From Haloarcula sp. (GTDB lineage: Archaea > Halobacteriota > Halobacteria > Halobacteriales > Haloarculaceae), in assembly GCA_028275075.1 (NCBI GenBank), contig JAQCNK010000109.1, positions 1 through 10,740 on the forward strand: a DNA stretch of 10,740 nucleotides, in the 5' to 3' direction. Positions 6,153 through 10,740 of the stretch are shown here, piece by piece. Every line of letters starts with the position of its first letter. Position 1 is the stretch's first letter. A model generated the notes under the pieces. That model did not search any database. It was given only the letters and a program-made list of their open reading frames with translations, and was not told the origin of the DNA. The position numbers and the translations under genes were made by a program.

Positions 6153-7912
6153 GCTACCCCAACGTCAATACGCTGTGGGCCGAGACGCTGATCGCGGAAC
6201 TGGTGGCCGGCGGCGTCGATTCAGTCTGTGTCTCGCCGGGGAGCCGCTCGACGCCGCTCACGGTGGCCTGTGCCGAACACCCCGACCTGCGGGTCTACTC
6301 GCATCTGGACGAACGGTCGTCGGCCTTTTTTGCGCTCGGTCGGGCCAAGCGAACCGGGAAGCCGACGCCACTGGTCTGTACCTCCGGAACGGCGGCGGCA
6401 AACTATCATCCAGCGGTCATCGAAGCCACCCAGTCCGGCGTGCCGATGCTCCTGTTGACCGCGGACCGCCCGCCCGAACTCACTGATTCGGGTGCCAACC
6501 AGACCATCGACCAAGAGAAGCTGTACGGCGACGCCGTCCGCTGGTACCGGGATATGCCCGAACCCGAAGCGACGCCGCGAAAAGTACGGATGCTCCGGAC
6601 GACCGTCGCGCGAGCGCTCGCGAACACCACCGCTGGCGACCCGGGGCCAGTCCACCTCAACTGCCGGTTCCGCAAGCCGCTGGAACCGACACCCGTGCCA
6701 CCAGCCCATCCTGCCGGCGTGCCTACCGACTGGGCCGACGGCGACCGGCTGGCCGCCGAGGGCCGTGACGGTCCGTTCGTCACGACTGCACAGGGTGCCG
6801 GCGAACTCGATGACGATACCCTCGCTGGCGTGGTCTCCGCCGTCGACGCGGCCGACCGCGGACTCCTCGTCGCGGGCCCGTCCGACGGTGGACTGGGTGT
6901 CGACGCGCTCGAAGCACTGGCAGCGGCGACCGGATTCCCCGTCCTCGCTGACCCGCTCTCGGACCTTCGCTTTGGCGCCCACGTCGAAGCGGCGCCCGTC
7001 ATCGGTGGCTACGACGCCTATCTCGGGACCGACGCCGTGGCCGACTGGCCCGACCCTGCAGTTGTCCTCCGTTTTGGAGCGTCGCCCACCTCAAAACCGC
7101 TCCGACAGTATCTCCGGGACGCCGACTGTCGACAGTTCATCGTTGACCCGCGCGGCCGCTGGACGGAGGCGAGCTTCACCGCTAGCGACCTGCTGGTCGC
7201 CGATCCAGACCGAACAGCGAGAGGCGTTGCGAGTGGGGTAACCGAACCGGGCGATCCCGAGTGGGCCAAGCGGTTCCAACGCGCGGAGGCGGGGCACTGG
7301 GACACTGTCGGGGACGCGCTAACCGGAGACTACTGGGAAGGGGGTGTGCTGGCTGACGTGGCCCGTCTTGCGCCCGATCCGGCGACGGTGTTCGTCTCCA
7401 ACAGCATGCCGGTACGGGACTTGGACCGCTTCGGCGAGCCGCGGACAGCCGACCGCACGGTACTTGGAAACCGCGGCGCGAGCGGTATCGACGGCATCAT
7501 CTCGACGGCGCTCGGGGCAGGCAGTGCGACCGACGAGCCGCTCGTACTCGTCACCGGCGATCTGGCGTACTACCACGATATGAACGGACTGCTCGCGCTT
7601 GCCCGGTGTACTGTGGACGCCACGATCGTCCTCGTCGACAATGACGGTGGCGGCATCTTCCATATGCTCCCTATTGAGGATCACGACAGCTTCGAGTCGC
7701 AGTTCAGAACACCACACGGGCTCGACTTCGAGCCGACCAGCGAGCTATACGGGCTCGATTACCAGCGCGTTGCCGATCGAGCAACGTTCATCGACGCGTT
7801 CGAACAGTCGGTAAGCCGTGGGGGGACACAGGTCCTCTCCGTCGAGTTCGACGCTGAAGACAGTCACGCCCGCCGTGACGCGATCCAACGGCGACTGGTC
7901 GAGTCGCTCTAG
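6149..7912 (+). CDS. menD: SEPHCHC synthase (MenD), thiamine-diphosphate enzyme
   Basis: A 587-residue enzyme that condenses 2-oxoglutarate (with loss of CO2) and isochorismate to 2-succinyl-5-enolpyruvyl-6-hydroxy-3-cyclohexene-1-carboxylate. The N-terminal pyrimidine-binding domain has SPGSRSTPL (29-37; Ser32 and Arg33 at the same numbers as in E. coli) and SHLDERSSAF with the catalytic Glu55, then CTSGTAAAN (77-85) and ADRPPEL (105-111). The C-terminal pyrophosphate domain has VTGDLAYYHD (Gly470-Asp471) and VDNDGGGIF (Asn498), the GD-x-N Mg-ThDP motif. Length and motif order are normal for the family. The start overlaps the menF stop in ATGA and has no SD of its own, indicating translational coupling. 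Its stop codon overlaps the stop of the convergent J-domain gene in a shared CTAG. Confidence 0.96.
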   Translation: MSYPNVNTLWAETLIAELVAGGVDSVCVSPGSRSTPLTVACAEHPDLRVYSHLDERSSAFFALGRAKRTGKPTPLVCTSGTAAANYHPAVIEATQSGVPMLLLTADRPPELTDSGANQTIDQEKLYGDAVRWYRDMPEPEATPRKVRMLRTTVARALANTTAGDPGPVHLNCRFRKPLEPTPVPPAHPAGVPTDWADGDRLAAEGRDGPFVTTAQGAGELDDDTLAGVVSAVDAADRGLLVAGPSDGGLGVDALEALAAATGFPVLADPLSDLRFGAHVEAAPVIGGYDAYLGTDAVADWPDPAVVLRFGASPTSKPLRQYLRDADCRQFIVDPRGRWTEASFTASDLLVADPDRTARGVASGVTEPGDPEWAKRFQRAEAGHWDTVGDALTGDYWEGGVLADVARLAPDPATVFVSNSMPVRDLDRFGEPRTADRTVLGNRGASGIDGIISTALGAGSATDEPLVLVTGDLAYYHDMNGLLALARCTVDATIVLVDNDGGGIFHMLPIEDHDSFESQFRTPHGLDFEPTSELYGLDYQRVADRATFIDAFEQSVSRGGTQVLSVEFDAEDSHARRDAIQRRLVESL

Positions 7913-8736
7913 TACCGCAACGCCGCCACCGTCAGGACCGAAAAGCCGAACGGAAGGATCGTCCCAGCCAACACGACAAATCCGACGGCCGAGATGTATC
8001 CGACGCCGGTCAGTCCGAGCCCGACGATGCCGATACCGGTCCAGCCCCCAAAACACAACAGCGCGACGCGTGGCACTGACTGAAGGTACACAATCGTCAG
8101 CAATGTACAGGCGCTCAGAACGAGATTGACGAACGTCGGAAACGCAGGAAACAGGGCCGAGGCCACCAAGAGAGGGTAGAGTGGGAAAAAGATGCCAAGC
8201 AGTGTGAGTTGCCGGCCCCGCGGCAACAGCGGTCCGCGGCTCTTCGTCGTTGTCACGTCATTGCGAACGCTGTACGGGTTGCCCGTCTCCTGGTCAGTCG
8301 TGGTTGACGCCGCGTCGTTACCCTCGACCCCGTTGTCAGGGCCCGTCCCTCGACGTTGCTGTCTTCCCCGGCTACGTTCTTGCCGAACCCGCTCGCTTGC
8401 CCGGCGCTCCCGACTGGCGCGGCTCTCTGTCTCTCTCCTAGTGGTCTGTTCGTCGGCGCCAGCGTCTGTTTCGTCTGTGCTGGCCGCCGTGTCGGACGCC
8501 GACGGGTTGCTGTTACCGACGTAGGCGGCGTGTCCGAGTCGGTCGTATCGCGCGCGTTCGGTCTCATCGACGAGAACGTCGCGGGCTTCGATGAGTGACT
8601 TCGTGGCCTGCTCGGCGTCGTCACTGTCGCTCACGTCGGGGTGGGCCTGTTTGAGTTGCTCGCGATAGGCGCTCTCTATCTCGCCGGTCGTCGCGTCTTC
8701 GGCGACACCGAGCACGTCGTAAAACGTCTCTGTCAT
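7909..8736 (-). CDS. J-domain protein with C-terminal membrane helices
   Basis: A 275-residue protein with an N-terminal J domain (3-68: FYDVLGVAEDATTGEIESAY, HPD at 32-34, RARYDRLG near the end). A long hydrophilic linker (about 75-170) follows, with a basic, Gln/Arg-rich stretch (RRETESRASRERRASERVRQ). The C-terminal part has about four hydrophobic segments (roughly 177-196, 202-221, 224-246, 248-272). It lacks the G/F region, zinc fingers and substrate-binding domains of true DnaJ, so it is not the general chaperone. The J domain should recruit and stimulate an Hsp70 (DnaK) at the cytoplasmic face of the membrane; the client is unknown. The ATG at 8736 is chosen because the J domain starts there; the upstream extension crosses the promoter and the next gene. 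ATTTATA (8771-8779 region, minus) lies about 35-43 bases before the ATG. Confidence 0.9.
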   Translation of the reverse strand: MTETFYDVLGVAEDATTGEIESAYREQLKQAHPDVSDSDDAEQATKSLIEARDVLVDETERARYDRLGHAAYVGNSNPSASDTAASTDETDAGADEQTTRRETESRASRERRASERVRQERSRGRQQRRGTGPDNGVEGNDAASTTTDQETGNPYSVRNDVTTTKSRGPLLPRGRQLTLLGIFFPLYPLLVASALFPAFPTFVNLVLSACTLLTIVYLQSVPRVALLCFGGWTGIGIVGLGLTGVGYISAVGFVVLAGTILPFGFSVLTVAALRY

Positions 8737-8769
8737 GACGAGGAGGGCCAGTAAAAATTGGCTCGCAGC

Positions 8770-8781
8770 GAATATAAATTC
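8770..8781 (-). promoter_or_regulatory. TATA-like box of the J-domain gene
   Basis: The minus strand reads GAATTTATATTC in the 58-base gap between the small membrane protein and the J-domain gene. Expected transcription start is near 8749, giving a leader of about 13 bases without a clear SD. Its presence suggests that the two minus-strand genes can be transcribed separately. Confidence 0.5.
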
Positions 8782-8794
8782 ACCCGGCCAATTA

Positions 8795-9028
8795 TCAGTC
8801 GTTGACCTCTTGACCAGCCTCGGCTTCATAGATGTTGACGAGGCGTTCGAGGGAATCGGCGATGCGACCGAGCCTGATGAACAGCCTGTAGAAGATATAG
8901 ACGAGCCAAACCACAACGACAGCGAGGCCACCCAGCAGTATCTGCTGGACGATAATAAGGCTGTACAGCAGTATCAACAGGGAAATCGCCGTGAGCGCGA
9001 TAGAGAGTACACGGTTCGTGGAGGCCAT
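8795..9028 (-). CDS. Small two-helix membrane protein
   Basis: A 77-residue protein that I do not recognise by family. Two adjoining hydrophobic segments (about 7-29 and 32-50, including LLILLYSLIIVQQILLGGLA and VVVVWLVYIFY) are followed by a charged, probably helical tail (RLGRIADSLERLVNIYEAEAGQEVND). Both ends are probably cytoplasmic if the two segments form a hairpin. The start at 9028 is firm because a TGA lies in frame four codons upstream. AGGAG lies 12 bases before the ATG, a long spacing. It diverges from menB and precedes the J-domain gene by 58 bases on the same strand. A shared role for the two membrane proteins is possible but rests only on adjacency. Confidence 0.75.
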   Translation of the reverse strand: MASTNRVLSIALTAISLLILLYSLIIVQQILLGGLAVVVVWLVYIFYRLFIRLGRIADSLERLVNIYEAEAGQEVND

Positions 9029-9080
9029 CAGGTTGATTCACTCCTGACTGAACTGAAAGCCTTTCGCCGCCTCCGGGACG

Positions 9081-9086
9081 TTTTTG
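9081..9086 (+). promoter_or_regulatory. TATA-like box of menB
   Basis: TTTTTG at 9081-9086 lies 25-30 bases before the menB ATG at 9111, fitting a leaderless transcript. An AGAGGT directly touches the start codon and is too close to work as a normal SD. A separate promoter is expected because two opposite-strand genes divide menB from menFD. Confidence 0.45.
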
Positions 9087-9110
9087 CCGTTATCGGCCCG
9101 CTACAGAGGT

Positions 9111-10013
9111 ATGGTCTCTGAGACTTTCGACCCGGAGCGCTGGGACGCTATTGACCGGTTTGAGTTCACCGACATTACGTACCACCGCTCGACGGAGACG
9201 GGTGCGGTTCGAATCGCCTTCGACCGCCCGGAAAAACGGAACGCGTTCCGGCCCGAAACGGTCGATGAGCTCTCGACGGCCCTTGATCACGCTAAGCGAC
9301 TGACAGACGTGGGCTGTGTCATCATCACTGGCAACGGCCCGGCAGAAACCGACGGCGGCTGGGCATTTTGCTCTGGTGGCGATCAGAGTATCCGGGGCGA
9401 GAGCGGGTACGAATACGACGCCGATGACGACATCGGCGACCCCGACGCCCCCGAGAACGTCGGCAGACTTCACATTCTGGAGGTCCAACGCCAGATTCGC
9501 CACATTCCCAAACCCGTGGTCGCGGCCGTCCCGGGTTGGGCCGTCGGCGGCGGACACTCACTGCACGTCGTCTGTGACCTCACGCTCGCCAGCGATGAGC
9601 ACGCGAAGTTCCTGCAGACCGACCCCGATGTAGGCAGTTTCGACGGCGGCTTTGGCTCGGCCTATCTCGCCAGGCAGATCGGCCAAAAAAAGGCTCGCGA
9701 AGTGTTCTTCCTCGGGAAGACCTACTCCGCTACGGAGGCTGCGGATATGGGGATGGTTAATGACGTGGTCCCGCATTCGGAGCTTGAAGAGACGGCTATC
9801 GAGTGGGCCGAGCGGATGATGGAGAAATCGCCCACGGCGATGCGGATGCTGAAGTACGCGTTCAATCTTGATTCGGACGGGATGGTCGGACAACAGGTGT
9901 TCGCCGGAGAGGCCACTCGGCTGGCGTATATGACTGACGAGGCCCAGGAGGGACGCGATGCCTTTAACGAGGGCCGAGAACCGGATTTCAGCGACGAACC
10001 GTGGCACTACTGA
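9111..10013 (+). CDS. menB: 1,4-dihydroxy-2-naphthoyl-CoA synthase
   Basis: A 300-residue crotonase-fold enzyme that closes the second ring of the naphthoquinone, turning o-succinylbenzoyl-CoA into 1,4-dihydroxy-2-naphthoyl-CoA. Diagnostic segments are FDRPEKRNAFRPETVDEL (37-54), AFCSGGDQSIRG (85-96), HILEVQRQIRHIPKPVVAAV (121-140), GWAVGGGHSLHVVCDLT (142-158), LQTDPDVGSFDGGFGSAYLA (168-187), FFLGKTYSATEAADMGMVN and the tail EGRDAFNEGREPDF. Asp178 and Ser176 match the active-site SFDGG. Asp171 in QTD corresponds to Mycobacterium tuberculosis MenB Asp185 rather than the Gly of E. coli, marking the type that carries its own carboxylate instead of using bicarbonate. The ATG at 9111 is chosen because a longer reading would cross the promoter. 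It is distinct from the crotonase at 2904 by all these motifs. Confidence 0.97.
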   Translation: MVSETFDPERWDAIDRFEFTDITYHRSTETGAVRIAFDRPEKRNAFRPETVDELSTALDHAKRLTDVGCVIITGNGPAETDGGWAFCSGGDQSIRGESGYEYDADDDIGDPDAPENVGRLHILEVQRQIRHIPKPVVAAVPGWAVGGGHSLHVVCDLTLASDEHAKFLQTDPDVGSFDGGFGSAYLARQIGQKKAREVFFLGKTYSATEAADMGMVNDVVPHSELEETAIEWAERMMEKSPTAMRMLKYAFNLDSDGMVGQQVFAGEATRLAYMTDEAQEGRDAFNEGREPDFSDEPWHY

Positions 10014-10048
10014 TACAGGCTGGTGTGGTGCTTGCCCGACACATGGGG

Positions 10049-10078
10049 AGGGCCGACATCAGTCTGTAGGACGGCCCT
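10049..10078 (+). terminator. Hairpin downstream of menB
   Basis: AGGGCCG (10049-10055) pairs with CGGCCCT (10072-10078); inside, ACA and TGT can pair around a six-base loop, leaving a small bulge (AGGA). It begins 36 bases after the menB stop and ends only three bases before the larger palindrome. It could shape or protect the menB 3' end, or be the first stem of a two-stem RNA. No T-run follows. Confidence 0.4.
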
Positions 10079-10081
10079 ATG

Positions 10082-10163
10082 ATACGGTCAGTTGTAAGCC
10101 ATTGCCGGGATTTGCCGGACCCGGCCCGGCAAATCACCGGTAGATCGTTACAACCGACCGTAT
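10082..10163. repeat. 82-base nested palindrome
   Basis: The outer arms ATACGGTCAGTTGTAA (10082-10097) and TTACAACCGACCGTAT (10148-10163) are complementary at 15 of 16 positions. After a seven-base unpaired stretch on each side, the inner arms CCGGGATTTGCCGG (10105-10118) and CCGGCAAATCACCGG (10126-10140) pair again with one bulged base around a short GC-rich loop. The whole forms one long hairpin with no coding potential. Possibilities are a miniature inverted-repeat element, a structured non-coding RNA, or a strong transcript-end structure. No target-site duplication is evident. It occupies most of the informative part of the 294-base gap after menB. Confidence 0.75.
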
Positions 10164-10234
10164 GAGGAGCGCAGGGATATCCGGTTTTGATTGCAGACCG
10201 AACTAGAGTCAGAACTCGCCACACTCCCCTATAT

Positions 10235-10282
10235 CAGTGTAACGCAGTGTCTCTGGGTTCGAACGGCACCCTTTGATATTAG
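10235..10282 (+). promoter_or_regulatory. Promoter region of the DUF5684-like gene
   Basis: TTTGATATTAG (10272-10282) lies 26-36 bases before the ATG at 10308 and suits a leaderless start. Upstream, CAGTGT occurs twice exactly ten bases apart (10235-10240 and 10245-10250), which could be a one-turn operator but is short enough to be chance. Nothing else is recognisable between 10164 and 10234. Confidence 0.4.
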
Positions 10283-10307
10283 TAGATAGCAACAGTAAGT
10301 CAGCAGT

Positions 10308-10712
10308 ATGGTTCAACTTGAACCGGTCGCTGTTCCGCTACAAACTAGTGACGCCACTGGGACTGTGTTTGGTATCGCTGTACTATTGTTTCAGCTACTA
10401 CTTGCTGGAATTCAGTTCGCTGGCATGTGGGCGGTGTTTAGTAAAGCCGGCCGCGCTGGGTGGAAAGCGATCATTCCAATATACAATATCTACGTGATGA
10501 CCCAGATCGGTGATCTGGAGTGGTGGTGGCTGCTCCTCCTCATCGTTCCCGTGGTGAATATCTACGCAGCCTACAAAATCCACCTTGGGATAGCGCAATC
10601 GTTCGGGAGAGGGATCGGGTTCGGGCTTGGACTGGCGTTCTTCGGACTCGTCTTTTTCCCACTCCTCGGCTTCGGTGATTATCAGTATCGCGACTCCGCC
10701 CAACTGGGGTAG
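10308..10712 (+). CDS. DUF5684-like small integral membrane protein
   Basis: A 134-residue membrane protein with three predicted hydrophobic segments (about 19-42, 72-90 and 103-121). Between the first and second is FSKAGRAGWKAIIPIYNIYV, and the third region reads GFGLGLAFFGLVFFPLLGFG ending in DYQY. This WKAIIPIYN / GFG pattern is that of the DUF5684 family, seen in bacteria and archaea next to varied genes; no function is established. It lacks a signal-peptidase Ser/Lys pair, so any protease label would be unsupported. The ATG at 10308 has an A/T-rich box 26-36 bases upstream and no SD. It follows menB on the same strand but is separated by 294 bases containing two hairpins, so it is probably its own unit. 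The gene ends 28 bases before the window edge. Confidence 0.85.
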   Translation: MVQLEPVAVPLQTSDATGTVFGIAVLLFQLLLAGIQFAGMWAVFSKAGRAGWKAIIPIYNIYVMTQIGDLEWWWLLLLIVPVVNIYAAYKIHLGIAQSFGRGIGFGLGLAFFGLVFFPLLGFGDYQYRDSAQLG

Positions 10713-10740
10713 TGTCCGTACACCAGTAGTACGCTTGGAA

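Noticed and set aside
10255..10264. GGGTTCGAAC, resembling a tRNA T-loop
   Set aside because: The bases on either side cannot form the 5-bp T-stem, and no acceptor, D or anticodon arm is found upstream.
1..10740. A defence island, CRISPR array, toxin-antitoxin pair or biosynthetic cluster
   Set aside because: No nuclease, Cas, toxin, transposase or secondary-metabolite gene is visible. The lone RHH protein has no adjacent toxin, and the genes are ordinary housekeeping families.

Overview
The window is chromosomal-type DNA from a haloarchaeon. It is GC-rich, the predicted proteins are acidic, and many starts have an A/T-rich box about 25-30 bases upstream with little or no Shine-Dalgarno sequence, as in leaderless haloarchaeal transcripts. 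Each main protein is a familiar haloarchaeal family. The phr-sod pair and the men genes fit the Haloarcula/Natronomonas side of the class, but the species placement is inference. There is no rRNA, convincing tRNA, CRISPR array or insertion sequence.

Layout. Bases 1-637 hold the 3' part of a sensor histidine kinase that looks broken: the ATP-binding G1 region is missing and the reading frame shifts. Convergent to it is a manganese-type superoxide dismutase (654-1265, minus), with a class I DNA photolyase upstream on the same strand (1417-2823, minus). The photolyase diverges from a PaaG-like crotonase (2904-3695, plus). Two small minus-strand genes follow: a UPF0058 protein (3815-4096) and a ribbon-helix-helix protein (4321-4539). 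Between these two lies a possible relic of a Tat-exported protein.

Menaquinone genes form the second half. menF (4812-6152) and menD (6149-7912) overlap by four bases and act in sequence: chorismate to isochorismate, then isochorismate plus 2-oxoglutarate to SEPHCHC. menB (9111-10013) performs the later ring closure to 1,4-dihydroxy-2-naphthoyl-CoA. It is separated from menFD by two minus-strand membrane protein genes, a J-domain protein (7909-8736) and a 77-residue protein (8795-9028). The last gene (10308-10712) is a DUF5684-like membrane protein.

The least explained sequence is intergenic. An 83-base element with 17-base perfect inverted ends lies between the RHH gene and menF (4609-4691), and one of its ends recurs at 3737-3761. 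An 82-base nested palindrome lies downstream of menB (10082-10163), directly after a smaller hairpin. These could be miniature mobile elements or structured RNAs. I see no clear novel multi-gene system; the palindromes, the Tat-signal relic and a few active-site substitutions (photolyase, crotonase) are the points most worth checking.
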